A DNA stretch of 64,000 nucleotides. Origin: an uncultured Pseudomonadales bacterium. Lineage in GTDB: Bacteria > Pseudomonadota > Gammaproteobacteria > Pseudomonadales > Azotimanducaceae. Below the pieces are notes generated by a model. It was not told the DNA's origin. It saw only the letters and a list, made by a program, of their open reading frames with translations, and made no database searches. Below are positions 33,070 through 42,175 of the stretch, one piece after another (position 1 is the stretch's first letter; each line of letters opens with the position of its first letter). The stretch spans positions 25,878 through 89,877 of the forward strand of contig CAKZWF010000003.1 of assembly GCA_937921865.1 (NCBI GenBank), in the 5' to 3' direction. The position numbers were made by a program, and so were the translations under genes.

Positions 33070-33764
33070 CCAACACTACGTCAAACCAGCCGTTGCAGGG
33101 ACAGGTGGTCATCGTCACCGGCGCAGCCGGCGCTCTAGGGCGGGCAGTTGTGGATCGATTCTCTCTACTGGGCGCCAGGGTTGCCCAGCTGGACGTGATC
33201 GCAATCAGCAATGACCACTACTGCGACACCTGTGACCTCACTGATGCCGCCGCCGTCCAGAGTGCCGTTGCGCGGATTGTCAGAGAACTCGGGGCAGTCA
33301 ACATCGTCGCCAACATCGCCGGCGGTTTCGCGATGGGTGAGACTGTTCATGAGACGAAAGCTGAAACCTGGGACTTTCTGATGGGGCTGAACGCAAGCTC
33401 CGTTCTCAATATGGCACGAGCAGCTGTACCCCACATGCTCAAGCAGGGTGCCGGCAAATTCGTTAACGTCGGGGCTGAACCGGGCCAGCGCGGTGCTGCG
33501 CTGATGGGCGCTTATGCGGCATCAAAAAGCGTGGTCATTCGACTGACCGAGACCATGGCTGAAGAGCTGAAGGAACAGGGCATCAATGTGAACTGTGTGC
33601 TGCCCAGTATCATCGATACCGAACGCAACCGCAGTGACATGCCAGATGCGGATTTCAGCCGCTGGGTGACACCGGAAGCAATGGCGCGAGTGGTGAGTTT
33701 CCTAGCTTCCGCAGATGCGGATCCGATCCACGGCGCAGCCATCCCGGTGACCGGTCTTTCCTGA
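33066..33764 (+). CDS. Short-chain dehydrogenase/reductase with altered catalytic Ser
   Basis: The 232-residue SDR has the nucleotide-binding TGAAGALG motif near residue 20, NIVANIAGG near 82 and the active-site YAASK near 150. Counting back from the Tyr, the usual catalytic Ser position falls on Ala (NVGAEPG), so the catalytic triad looks incomplete, as in some dihydropteridine-reductase-like SDRs. The cofactor is probably NAD(P)H. ATG 33066 overlaps the TGA of the LLM gene (ATGA), so the product is likely made in step with it. Together with the crotonase-like protein they form a three-gene unit of unknown pathway. Confidence 0.88.
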   Translation: MTNTTSNQPLQGQVVIVTGAAGALGRAVVDRFSLLGARVAQLDVIAISNDHYCDTCDLTDAAAVQSAVARIVRELGAVNIVANIAGGFAMGETVHETKAETWDFLMGLNASSVLNMARAAVPHMLKQGAGKFVNVGAEPGQRGAALMGAYAASKSVVIRLTETMAEELKEQGINVNCVLPSIIDTERNRSDMPDADFSRWVTPEAMARVVSFLASADADPIHGAAIPVTGLS

Positions 33765-33781
33765 TCGGAAGTTGATGCTCG

Positions 33782-34264
33782 CTAGGGGTTGAAGGTGCCA
33801 TAGCCGCCGCGGAAAAACAGCAGCGGCTGGGCATCTGCTTCGACCACAGCCAGGTCCCGAACTCTGCCCACCGCGATGGTATGGTCCCCGGCGTCGTGTT
33901 CGGCTTGCAGATCACAGTCGATGTAGGCCAGCACGCTGGTCAGAATTGGTGATCCAGTCACCCCCGTTCGCCAGTCCAGCCCCGCAAACTTATCAGCCCC
34001 CGATTGCGCAAAACGCTCGCACACCGCCTGGTGATGCGCGCCAAGCACGTTGATACAGAAACTGCCGGAATCACGCAGCTTAGGCCAGCTCGAACTCTGC
34101 TTACCGGGAAACAAGGCAACTAACGGCGGATCCAGAGACAGTGAGGAAAAAGACTGCGCCGCAAAACCAGCCGGAATACCTTCCAGCATACCGGTTGCGA
34201 CAACAACCCCGGAACAGAACTGTCCGAGGGTCGCACGAAAATCAGCGGAAATGACGTCACTCAT
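33782..34264 (-). CDS. Flavin reductase domain protein
   Basis: From ATG 34264 the protein is 160 residues and fits the split-beta-barrel flavin reductase family. Visible segments are FRATLGQFCSGVVVATG near residue 8, GFAAQSFSSLSLDPPLVALFPG near 34, SFCINVLGAHHQAVCERFA near 68 and DHTIAVGRVRDL near 130. Such proteins reduce FMN or FAD with NAD(P)H, often for a partner monooxygenase. The partner is not adjacent, although an LLM enzyme lies nearby on the other strand. The longer ORF-track start adds a non-homologous 24-residue leader. It converges with the SDR gene, 17 bases apart. Confidence 0.87.
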   Translation of the reverse strand: MSDVISADFRATLGQFCSGVVVATGMLEGIPAGFAAQSFSSLSLDPPLVALFPGKQSSSWPKLRDSGSFCINVLGAHHQAVCERFAQSGADKFAGLDWRTGVTGSPILTSVLAYIDCDLQAEHDAGDHTIAVGRVRDLAVVEADAQPLLFFRGGYGTFNP

Positions 34265-34452
34265 CTGGGTTGCCGGGTCCTGTCGTGGAGGTGTTATCAA
34301 GCAGCGACTATACCGAGGTGCACGGCAGGCGGGCAATCAACCGGCTGACATCAGATCTGTCTGATCTTTACCGCGTCGCGGCCATGAATGCCTCTGGGCC
34401 TTCGAATGATTTAGACTCCGGGTTGATCATGCGAACAACACAGGAGACACCG

Positions 34453-35640
34453 GTGACAAACAGCTTTCGTGAAGAAGTCAGAACCTGGCTGGAGGACAAC
34501 TGTCCGCAGTCGATGCGCACACCGATGCCGGAAGCAGAAACAGTCTGGGGCGGTCGAAACCAGCAGTTTTCGAATCCGGACGCGAAACTCTGGCTGGAAC
34601 GCATGGCAGAAAAAGGCTGGACCTGCCCGACCTGGCCACGCGAGTACGGTGGCGGCGGCCTGAGTGCAGAAGACAATCGTATCCTCAGCGAGGAACTGCG
34701 CAAGATCAACGCTCGACCGGCACTGCAGAGCTTTGGCATATGGATGCTTGGACCGGCTCTGCTGGAATTCGCCAGCCACGAACAGAAGCTCGAATTTCTG
34801 CCGTCCATCTGCCGGGGTGAGATCCGCTGGTGTCAGGGCTATTCGGAACCGGGTTATGGCTCAGATCTGGCGGGGCTGCAGACCAGGGCTGAAGACCAGG
34901 GTGATCACTATCTCGTCAACGGTTCAAAAATCTGGACATCCTACGCTGACGAAGCTGACTGGATTTTCTGCCTGGTCAGAACTGATTCCGATGCGCCGAA
35001 ACACGAAGGCATCAGCTTCCTGCTGTTCGACATGAACTCTCCGGGGGTCTCAACCGCGCCCATTAAGCTGATCAGCGGCTCGTCACCCTTCTGTCAGACC
35101 TTCTTCGACGATGTGAAAGTACCCAAACACCAGCTTGTCGGCGAACTCAACAAAGGCTGGACGATTGCCAAGCGGCTGCTGCAGCACGAACGCCAGATGA
35201 TCTCAGGTATCGGCGGCATATCTGCGCTGGGTGGTTCCGGTCGACGCCTGGAAGACATCGCCAAAGACTACGCGGGTGAAAACGCCGGCCGCATTGCTGA
35301 TCCGGCATTGAGGACTGCGCTCACCACCCAGAAAATGAACGACCAGGCTTTTCAATACACGATGATCCGCTCGACTGAAGAAGCAAAGATCGGCAAAGCC
35401 GATGGCAACCTTGCCAGCATCTTCAAGTACTACGGCACCGAGCAGAACAAACGTAAATACGAGCTGCTGCTGGAAACCATGGGCACCCGTTCCCTGGGCT
35501 GGGAGGGTGTCGGATTTGCTGACCGTGAACTCAACACCACCCGCCAGTGGCTGCGCTCGAAGGCCAACTCCATTGAAGGTGGCACCAGCGAAGTCCAGCT
35601 CAATGTCATCGCCAAACGCGTCCTGGGCCTGCCAGACTGA
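34453..35640 (+). CDS. Acyl-CoA dehydrogenase
   Basis: The 395-residue enzyme begins at GTG 34453, which follows CAGGAGACACC and fits the family length. The ORF-track start at 34270 reads through the divergent promoter region. Features are WTCPTWPREYGGGGL near residue 57, CQGYSEPGYGSDLAGL near 130, VNGSKIWTSYADEADW near 155 and the C-terminal IEGGTSEVQLNVIAKRVLGLP. It resembles the dehydrogenase at 6353 in overall plan. It is divergent from the flavin reductase and precedes lemA by 213 bp. That gap carries a CCTGCAGC/GCTGCAGG hairpin at 35753-35774 and AT-rich, promoter-like DNA around 35706-35725. Confidence 0.93.
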   Translation: MTNSFREEVRTWLEDNCPQSMRTPMPEAETVWGGRNQQFSNPDAKLWLERMAEKGWTCPTWPREYGGGGLSAEDNRILSEELRKINARPALQSFGIWMLGPALLEFASHEQKLEFLPSICRGEIRWCQGYSEPGYGSDLAGLQTRAEDQGDHYLVNGSKIWTSYADEADWIFCLVRTDSDAPKHEGISFLLFDMNSPGVSTAPIKLISGSSPFCQTFFDDVKVPKHQLVGELNKGWTIAKRLLQHERQMISGIGGISALGGSGRRLEDIAKDYAGENAGRIADPALRTALTTQKMNDQAFQYTMIRSTEEAKIGKADGNLASIFKYYGTEQNKRKYELLLETMGTRSLGWEGVGFADRELNTTRQWLRSKANSIEGGTSEVQLNVIAKRVLGLPD

Positions 35641-35752
35641 TTGCGACGATACTGGAGTGAACGTGAACGAGGACACGAATAAAGCTGGAGATATTCTGTA
35701 AGCTATTGATTTTTAATAATTTAACCCCAAATACGAGATGAAAGACACGGAT

Positions 35753-35774
35753 CCTGCAGCCGCAGCGCTGCAGG
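35753..35774. other. Stem-loop upstream of lemA
   Basis: CCTGCAGC pairs with GCTGCAGG around a CGCAGC loop, with partial extension by ATC/GAT. There is no T-tract. It may sit in the 5' leader of lemA, or end readthrough from the acyl-CoA dehydrogenase. AT-rich DNA just upstream (TTTTTAATAATTTAA near 35709-35723) may hold the lemA promoter. Confidence 0.35.
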
Positions 35775-35853
35775 GATGACCGGCCCTGGTACTCGCAGCA
35801 TGACCGCGATACCGATGGTCGGTCTGGCGTCTACCCAATGACAGGAGAGGAAA

Positions 35854-36444
35854 ATGGAAACCATCATCGTTCTGGCCGTGATCGCGGCCATCGTGTTCTG
35901 GATAGTCGGCATCTACAACAAGCTGGTGACCTTGAAGAATCGCTTCAAGAACGCCTTCTCTCAGATCGAAGTCCAGCTGAAACGCCGCTACGACCTGATA
36001 CCTAATCTGGTCGAGACCGCGAAGGGCTACATGTCCCATGAACGGGAAACCCTCGAGGCAGTCATCAATGCCAGAAACCAGGCCATGGCCGGTCTGCAGG
36101 CAGCCGCCAAAGATCCGTCCAACGGCGATTCGATCAAACAGCTGGCCAGCGCGGAAGGTGCTCTGGGCGGTGCCCTCGGCAGGCTGAGCGTGGTCATGGA
36201 GGCTTACCCCGACCTGAAAGCCAATCAGAACATGATGCAGCTCTCCGAAGAGCTCACCAGCACTGAAAACAAGGTGGCGTTTTCTCGTCAGTCTTACAAC
36301 GATCAGGTCACCGGCTACAATACCTACAAGCAGACTTTTCCAGCGGTTGTACTGGCCAACGTGTTCGGCCACGTGAGTGATGCAACCCTGCTGGAGTACG
36401 AAGACCGCGAAGCCATGCAGGCTGCACCTGAGGTGTCTTTTTAA
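35854..36444 (+). CDS. lemA: LemA-family protein
   Basis: The 196-residue protein has one N-terminal membrane helix (IIVLAVIAAIVFWIVGIYNKL) and then a helical domain with LemA signatures: LKNRFKNAFSQIEVQLKRRYDLIPNLVETAKGYM near residue 28 and VINARNQAM near 68. The family role is not well defined; it is envelope-associated. AGGAGAGGAAA precedes ATG 35854. A membrane-bound M48 protease follows 27 bases later, and LemA genes are very often found beside such HtpX-like proteases, so the two are probably a functional pair. Confidence 0.92.
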   Translation: METIIVLAVIAAIVFWIVGIYNKLVTLKNRFKNAFSQIEVQLKRRYDLIPNLVETAKGYMSHERETLEAVINARNQAMAGLQAAAKDPSNGDSIKQLASAEGALGGALGRLSVVMEAYPDLKANQNMMQLSEELTSTENKVAFSRQSYNDQVTGYNTYKQTFPAVVLANVFGHVSDATLLEYEDREAMQAAPEVSF

Positions 36445-36471
36445 AGATCGATCTGAACTCTGGTTCGTCGC

Positions 36472-38469
36472 ATGAACTTCTTTGAAGCCCAGGACAATGC
36501 CAGGCGGAAAACCTGGCAGCTGCTGTTGCTGTTCGGTGCTGCAGTGCTGAGCCTGATTCTGTTGACCAACGTGCTGGTCGCAACCGTGGTGTTCTACTCC
36601 AACACGATGGCTTTTTCCGGTTCCGCGTCGTTGCTTGATCGCCTGGCGGCAATGCCCCCCGAGACCTGGATTCTGATCAGCGTTGCGGTCGTTACGGTGA
36701 TCGGACTCGCCTGTCTATATAAGTATCTGGCACTGCGTGGCGGCGGGCGGGCCATTGCTGAGATGCTCGGCGGGCGACCACTGAATTACGATGCCACTAC
36801 CGGCGGCACCCGCAGGCTGCTGAACATTGTCGAAGAGATGGCTATCGCATCCGGCATTCCGGTACCGCCGGTGTATCTGATTCCCGAATCCAGCATCAAC
36901 GCGTTCGCCGCCGGCTTCAATCAGGACGATGCGGTGATCGGGGTCAATCAGGGCACGATTGATCAGCTCAACCGCGACGAACTGCAGGGGGTGATTGCCC
37001 ATGAATTCAGCCATATCGTCAATGGCGACACCCGCATCAACCTTCGGCTGATTGCCGCACTGCATGGCATCATCTTCCTCAGCATGGTCGGCCACACCAT
37101 CATCCGCAGCATGCGCTTCTCCTCATCCAGAGACCGTAAAGGTGGGGGCACTGCACCCATTCTGGCGCTGGGTCTCGGACTGATGGTAATCGGCTATGCG
37201 GGAACCTTTTTCGGCAATCTGATCAAAGCCGCAGTGAGCCGCCAGCGTGAGTATCTGGCAGATGCGGCAGCCGTCCAGTTCACCCGCAACCCCGACGGCA
37301 TCGCTAACGCCCTGAAGCGCATAGGTGGGCTGCAGAACGGTTCAGACATGTCGGTTGCCAGTGCCACCGAAGCCAGCCACCTGTTCTTTGGCCAGGTGCA
37401 GCATTTTTTTCTGAACAGCATCATGGCCACCCACCCGCCACTGCCAAAGCGGATCAGCGCCATCGAACCCCGCTGGGATGGCGAATTTCTGCCGCCGCGC
37501 GTGAGCGCTGATCTAGCCCGCTCAGACGCCTCCGCCGACGATCAACGACCGCAACCCGGGATCAGCGGCAACGAACTCGGCACCCTGGCACTGGCCGCAG
37601 CGGTCTCTGACGCCGCAGCCGGCGCAGCGAACGCGGGCGCAGACGCCGTCGTCGCACAGGTGGGCACGCTCACCCCATCAGGACTCGAGAACGCACACCA
37701 GCTGATTCAATCCACCGATAAACGGCTTCGCGATGCCGCACATGATGCCTGGGGTGCACGTGGGCTGATTTACGCGATGCTGGTCGACCCGGAAGGCCCG
37801 CGCACCTCAGAACAACAGACATATCTGCTCGAACACGCTGAACCCGGCGTGCCCGAGTTCACCCGTTCTCTGCTCGACCCGGTCAGTAAGCTCGATCCCG
37901 CCAGGCTTCTGACGCTGGTAGAGATGTCGATGCCGGCACTGAAAGCTCTGTCTGAGCCGCAGTATCAGCGCTTCATCAACAACTGCATCAAGCTGATCAA
38001 AGCAGATGGCCGGATCAGCCTGTTTGAATGGGTACTGCATAGATTACTGTTAAAAGAACTCAGGCCTCATTTTGAAGGACCACGCCGGGTCCCGATCCGC
38101 CATCGCAGCATCGACTCAGTTGCAGATCATGCAGCCAGACTGCTTTCAGTCCTGGCTGTGACCGGCAACCCCGATAAGCCCGGAGCTTGCCAGGAAGCGT
38201 TCGCCGCCGGCGCACAACAACTTGGTATGGAAGTGACCTTCACAACGGATCCAGACCCGAATTTCCAGAATCTGAATGCGGCGATAGCCGAGCTGCAACA
38301 ACTCAAACCACTGTTGAAACCAAAACTACTGAAAGCCTGCGCAGCCACGGTGCTGGCTGATGACAATGTGACCAGCGCCGAGGGCGCACTGCTGCAGGGT
38401 GTTGCAGCCGCCCTCGACTGCCCTCTGCCACCGTCCATCTATCAGCCGGTTACCGACCAGAAAACCTGA
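36472..38469 (+). CDS. Membrane-bound M48 metalloprotease (HtpX-like), long form
   Basis: This 665-residue protein starts with two membrane helices (LLLLFGAAVLSLILLTNVLVATVVF and TWILISVAVVTVIGLACLYKYL). The zinc protease domain has VIAHEFSHIVNGD near residue 176, with HExxH as HEFSH, and the third ligand region REYLADAAAVQFTRNP near 260. A further pair of membrane segments lies near 200-245. Canonical HtpX has about 290 residues. Here about 300 extra C-terminal residues, helical and soluble, contain alanine-rich runs (LAAAVSDAAAGAANAGADAV). Their role is unknown. It is translated directly after lemA and could degrade misfolded membrane proteins. Confidence 0.9.
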   Translation: MNFFEAQDNARRKTWQLLLLFGAAVLSLILLTNVLVATVVFYSNTMAFSGSASLLDRLAAMPPETWILISVAVVTVIGLACLYKYLALRGGGRAIAEMLGGRPLNYDATTGGTRRLLNIVEEMAIASGIPVPPVYLIPESSINAFAAGFNQDDAVIGVNQGTIDQLNRDELQGVIAHEFSHIVNGDTRINLRLIAALHGIIFLSMVGHTIIRSMRFSSSRDRKGGGTAPILALGLGLMVIGYAGTFFGNLIKAAVSRQREYLADAAAVQFTRNPDGIANALKRIGGLQNGSDMSVASATEASHLFFGQVQHFFLNSIMATHPPLPKRISAIEPRWDGEFLPPRVSADLARSDASADDQRPQPGISGNELGTLALAAAVSDAAAGAANAGADAVVAQVGTLTPSGLENAHQLIQSTDKRLRDAAHDAWGARGLIYAMLVDPEGPRTSEQQTYLLEHAEPGVPEFTRSLLDPVSKLDPARLLTLVEMSMPALKALSEPQYQRFINNCIKLIKADGRISLFEWVLHRLLLKELRPHFEGPRRVPIRHRSIDSVADHAARLLSVLAVTGNPDKPGACQEAFAAGAQQLGMEVTFTTDPDPNFQNLNAAIAELQQLKPLLKPKLLKACAATVLADDNVTSAEGALLQGVAAALDCPLPPSIYQPVTDQKT

Positions 38470-38543
38470 GCAAATTCGAATCGCGGTGTTCATCGCAGAC
38501 CTCAGCTCTTAAACTGGGCCTTTCCAGAAGTAGCTTCTCTCGA

Positions 38544-40067
38544 ATGGCCGAAGCCAGCTCCCAACCACGTCCCACCAGTATCAATACCGGCAACGAACGC
38601 CAGCTTGCCGCGCTGGACCTGGGATCCAACAGCTTTCATCTGCTGGTTGCCCAGGACAACAACGGCCGCATCCATGTCATCGACAAAATCCGCGAGATGG
38701 TCCGCCTGGCTGAAGGGCTGGGCAGCAGCAATGTTCTCAGCGACGAGGTTGCCGAGCGCGCGCTGGATTGTCTGCGTCGCTTCAGTCAAAGGCTGAAAGG
38801 CCTGCACAGCGCGGATATCCGAGTTGTCGGCACCAACACCCTGCGACGGGCCCGCAATGCCGATAGCTTCCTCGAACAGGCAGAAAAAATCCTCGGCGTG
38901 AAGGTTGAAATCATTTCCGGCCGGGAAGAGGCACGGCTCATCTACCTCGGAGTCTCGCACGCGCTCGAAGACGATTTCGACCGTCGGCTGGTTATCGACA
39001 TTGGCGGTGGCAGCACCGAGATCATCCTTGGTCGTCAGTTCGAAGCAGAAGTCATGGAAAGCCTGCATATCGGCTGTGTCGGTATGACTCAACGCCATTT
39101 TGCAGACGGCAAGCTGAGAGCAACGGCATTCCGCAAGGCTATCAACGCCGCCAAGCTGGAGATGGAACCGCTGGTAAGCAGCTACACCAGAGGTGGCTGG
39201 GATACCGCGATCGGCGCATCCGGCACAATTCTCGCCATCGATGAAATTCTGTCGCATATGAATCCGGACGCCAATGGCATAACGCTGGAAGGCCTGGATA
39301 TGATTCAGCAGGCGGTTATTGACGCCAAAGCGCTGGACAAGTTGACGCTCCCCGGTCTGCCTGCAGAACGGGCCGCGGTATTCCCCGGCGGCCTTGCCGT
39401 GCTGCGTGGAGTCTTCGAATCTCTGGGCATCGAGCACATGCGCCCAAGCGGTGGCGCACTGCGTGAGGGTCTGCTGTACGATCTGATCGGTCGGGATCAT
39501 CACCGCGATGTCAGAGAAACCAGCGTTCTGGATCTGACCGCCCGCTATCACATCGACACGGCGCACGCGCGCCGGGTCCGCGAGTCAGCCATCAGCCTCC
39601 TGGCTCAGGTCGCCATGGCCTGGCAGCTGACTGCACCGGACGACAAGCCCATGCTCAGCTGGGCAGCCGACCTGCATGAAATTGGTCGGGACATCGCCCA
39701 CAGTCAGTACCACAAACACGGCGGCTATCTACTCCAGCACATGGATCTGGCGGGTTTCTCCAGACTGGACCAGCAGGACCTGGCAAGTCTCGTCCGAGCG
39801 CATCGCCGGAAGTTTCCGGTCGACGAGATCGCTAAACTGTCCCAGCGCATTATGTATCTGGCCGTGCTGCTACGAATCAGTGTGGTGCTGCATCGCAATA
39901 GAACTGCGAATCCTCTGCCTCACATTGACGCTCAGGCTGGCGAGCGACATATACGTCTGTCTTTTCCGGATGACTGGCTGGAGCAGCACCCGCTGACCAA
40001 ACTGGATCTGGATCAGGAAGCCGGATACCTCAAAGCCATCCCTGTGACGCTGGAAGTGGCCGAATAA
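38544..40067 (+). CDS. ppx: Exopolyphosphatase (Ppx/GppA)
   Basis: The 507-residue enzyme has the ASKHA-fold phosphate motifs AALDLGSNSFHLLVAQ near residue 24 and VIDIGGGSTEIILGRQ near 153. The conserved Glu segment SGREEARLIYLGV lies near 126, and a C-terminal HD-like helical domain has WAADLHEIGRDIAHSQYHKHGGYLL near 375. Ppx releases phosphate from the ends of polyphosphate, and GppA hydrolyses pppGpp. The length favours Ppx. It is convergent with ppk1, and only one base separates the stop codons. Confidence 0.93.
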   Translation: MAEASSQPRPTSINTGNERQLAALDLGSNSFHLLVAQDNNGRIHVIDKIREMVRLAEGLGSSNVLSDEVAERALDCLRRFSQRLKGLHSADIRVVGTNTLRRARNADSFLEQAEKILGVKVEIISGREEARLIYLGVSHALEDDFDRRLVIDIGGGSTEIILGRQFEAEVMESLHIGCVGMTQRHFADGKLRATAFRKAINAAKLEMEPLVSSYTRGGWDTAIGASGTILAIDEILSHMNPDANGITLEGLDMIQQAVIDAKALDKLTLPGLPAERAAVFPGGLAVLRGVFESLGIEHMRPSGGALREGLLYDLIGRDHHRDVRETSVLDLTARYHIDTAHARRVRESAISLLAQVAMAWQLTAPDDKPMLSWAADLHEIGRDIAHSQYHKHGGYLLQHMDLAGFSRLDQQDLASLVRAHRRKFPVDEIAKLSQRIMYLAVLLRISVVLHRNRTANPLPHIDAQAGERHIRLSFPDDWLEQHPLTKLDLDQEAGYLKAIPVTLEVAE

Positions 40068-40068
40068 C

Positions 40069-42138
40069 CTAGTCGATAGCCAGTTCAGCCAGGAGTTTCT
40101 CCTGGGCACTGAACCGCTCACCCGGAGAAGCCTTGATGGGTTCGTAACTGCCGTCAGGCGCAAGCTCCCAGGCCTGGCAGTTATCGTCCAGATAATACCG
40201 GCACTCTTTCAGAATCCTGTCGCTGACATCGGGGTCATCGATTGGGAAACAGGTCTCCACCCGGCTGAAGAAGTTCCGTCCCATCCAGTCGGCACTGGAC
40301 AGATACACCATGGGCTGTTCGCCGTTAACAAAATAGAACACGCGGGTATGCTCGAGGAAACGACCAATGACCGAACGCACCCGAATATTGTCCGAAACCC
40401 CAGGGACACCCGGGCGCAGCGAACAGATCCCCCGAACCACCAGGTCTATCTGCACTCCAGCCTGAGCGGCAAGATAAAGTGCCTTGATGATCTGAGGCTC
40501 AACAAGAGAGTTCATTTTGGCGACAATGCCGGACGGGCGACCGGCCCGGGCGTTCTCTGCTTCCCGATCGATGTACTCCAGCATGGTTGCATGCAGGGTA
40601 AACGGCGACTGCAGAATACGGTTCAGTCGATCAGCCCGACCCATGGAGGTGAGCTGCTGAAAGAGTTTGTGTACGTCTTCAGTAAGCTGAGGTTCGCAGC
40701 TGAACAGACCATAGTCGGTATACAGCCGAGTCGTGCGCTGATGATAATTGCCTGTGCCCAGATGGACGTAGCGGCGCAGCCCGTCAGACTCACGGCGCAC
40801 CACCATGCTCATCTTCGAATGCGTTTTCAGTCCGACAATGCCATACACAACCTGCACGCCCACACTCTGCAGGTGGTCGGCCAGCTCGATATTGGCAGCT
40901 TCATCAAATCGGGCGCGGAGTTCGATCACCACCAGCACTTCTTTACCGCTGACGGCCGCCCGGGTCAGAGCTTCGACCACCGCGCTTTCAGGACCGGTGC
41001 GATAGAGCGTCTGCCGGATTGACAGAACCCGGGGATCCGCCGCCGCCCTCCTGAGAAAATCGATGAACGGTGCAAACGACTCGAACGGATGATGCAGGAG
41101 AATGTCCCCTTCGCGAATCGCTTCAAAGACATCACCGGCGCGACGCAGCCGATCCGGGATGTGCGGGGTAAATCCCGGGAATTTCAGATCCGGTCGGTTA
41201 ACCAGGTCGGGAATGGCTACCAGGCGCATGAGATTCACCGGACCATTGCAGTGGTAAATTTCGTGGCTTGCCAGATCCAGCTGATTGGCCAGAAAGGCTT
41301 CCAGTTTCGGCGGACACTGATCGTCTACTTCCAGGCGCACTGAATCGCCGTAACGGCGTGAAGACAACTCGCCTTCCAGCGCCCGGGCCAGATCGTCCAC
41401 TTCTTCAGCATCAACAAACAGATCACTGTTACGGGTGACCCGAAACTGATAACAGCCGGTGACACGCATCCCCGGAAACAGCTGAGCAACGTGGGCTTCG
41501 ATGATCGAAGACAGCAGCACAAAGTCATAGGCCGACTGAGCGCAGGACTCGGGCAGACGGACCACCCTCGGCAGTGCTCTCGGCGCCTGCAGAATCGCCC
41601 GCCCATTGCGGCGGCCAAACGCATCTTCCCCCTCGAGGGTGACGATGAAAGTCAGGGACTTGTTCAATGGTTGTGGAAATGGATGAGCCGGATCGAGGGC
41701 GATAGGCGTCATGATCGGCGCCAGTTCTTCGTTGAAGTAGCGGTCCAGCCAGCGTTGCTGCTTATCGTTCCAGTGAACCACGCCCAGCAGCCGGATGCCC
41801 TGAATGTCGAGCTTGGGCAGCAGCACCTCATTTAAGACCCGGTACTGCTCATCAATCAGCTCACTGGCCACTAAGGCGATGTAGCGGATCTGCTCGGATG
41901 GCAACATGTTGTCAGGACCACGCTGCACCGAGCCGTAGGCTTCCTGCTGTTTCAATCCCGCAACCCGGATCTCAAAAAACTCATCGAGCACTGAACTGGC
42001 AATGCACAGAAAGCGCAGCCGCTCGAGCAGGGGCAGCCCATCATCTTTGGCCTGGGCCAGAACCCTGCGGTTGAACTCGAGCAACGAGAGTTCCCGATTG
42101 ATGTAGAGTTCCGGATTGCTCAGGGGTTCGTACTCCAT
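40069..42138 (-). CDS. ppk1: Polyphosphate kinase 1
   Basis: The 689-residue enzyme starts with the Ppk N domain (YINRELSLLEFNRRVLAQA near residue 12). Its two catalytic phospholipase-D-like domains follow. The autophosphorylated His is in GLKTHSKMSMVVRRE near 437, with YVHLGTGNYHQRTTRLYTD following and the second HKD-like region VYLSSADWMGRNFFSRVETCFPI near 600. It makes polyphosphate from ATP in the cytosol. The ppk1-ppx pairing is common, but here they face each other tail to tail rather than forming an operon. Start ATG 42138 is separated from cmoA by 37 bp. Confidence 0.96.
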   Translation of the reverse strand: MEYEPLSNPELYINRELSLLEFNRRVLAQAKDDGLPLLERLRFLCIASSVLDEFFEIRVAGLKQQEAYGSVQRGPDNMLPSEQIRYIALVASELIDEQYRVLNEVLLPKLDIQGIRLLGVVHWNDKQQRWLDRYFNEELAPIMTPIALDPAHPFPQPLNKSLTFIVTLEGEDAFGRRNGRAILQAPRALPRVVRLPESCAQSAYDFVLLSSIIEAHVAQLFPGMRVTGCYQFRVTRNSDLFVDAEEVDDLARALEGELSSRRYGDSVRLEVDDQCPPKLEAFLANQLDLASHEIYHCNGPVNLMRLVAIPDLVNRPDLKFPGFTPHIPDRLRRAGDVFEAIREGDILLHHPFESFAPFIDFLRRAAADPRVLSIRQTLYRTGPESAVVEALTRAAVSGKEVLVVIELRARFDEAANIELADHLQSVGVQVVYGIVGLKTHSKMSMVVRRESDGLRRYVHLGTGNYHQRTTRLYTDYGLFSCEPQLTEDVHKLFQQLTSMGRADRLNRILQSPFTLHATMLEYIDREAENARAGRPSGIVAKMNSLVEPQIIKALYLAAQAGVQIDLVVRGICSLRPGVPGVSDNIRVRSVIGRFLEHTRVFYFVNGEQPMVYLSSADWMGRNFFSRVETCFPIDDPDVSDRILKECRYYLDDNCQAWELAPDGSYEPIKASPGERFSAQEKLLAELAID

Positions 42139-42175
42139 CGCAACAGCTTATCAAGAAAGTTTTGGGACTTTGTGC

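Noticed and set aside
38502-39566. 354-residue minus-strand ORF
   Set aside because: It is the antisense of ppx, which carries all its family motifs.
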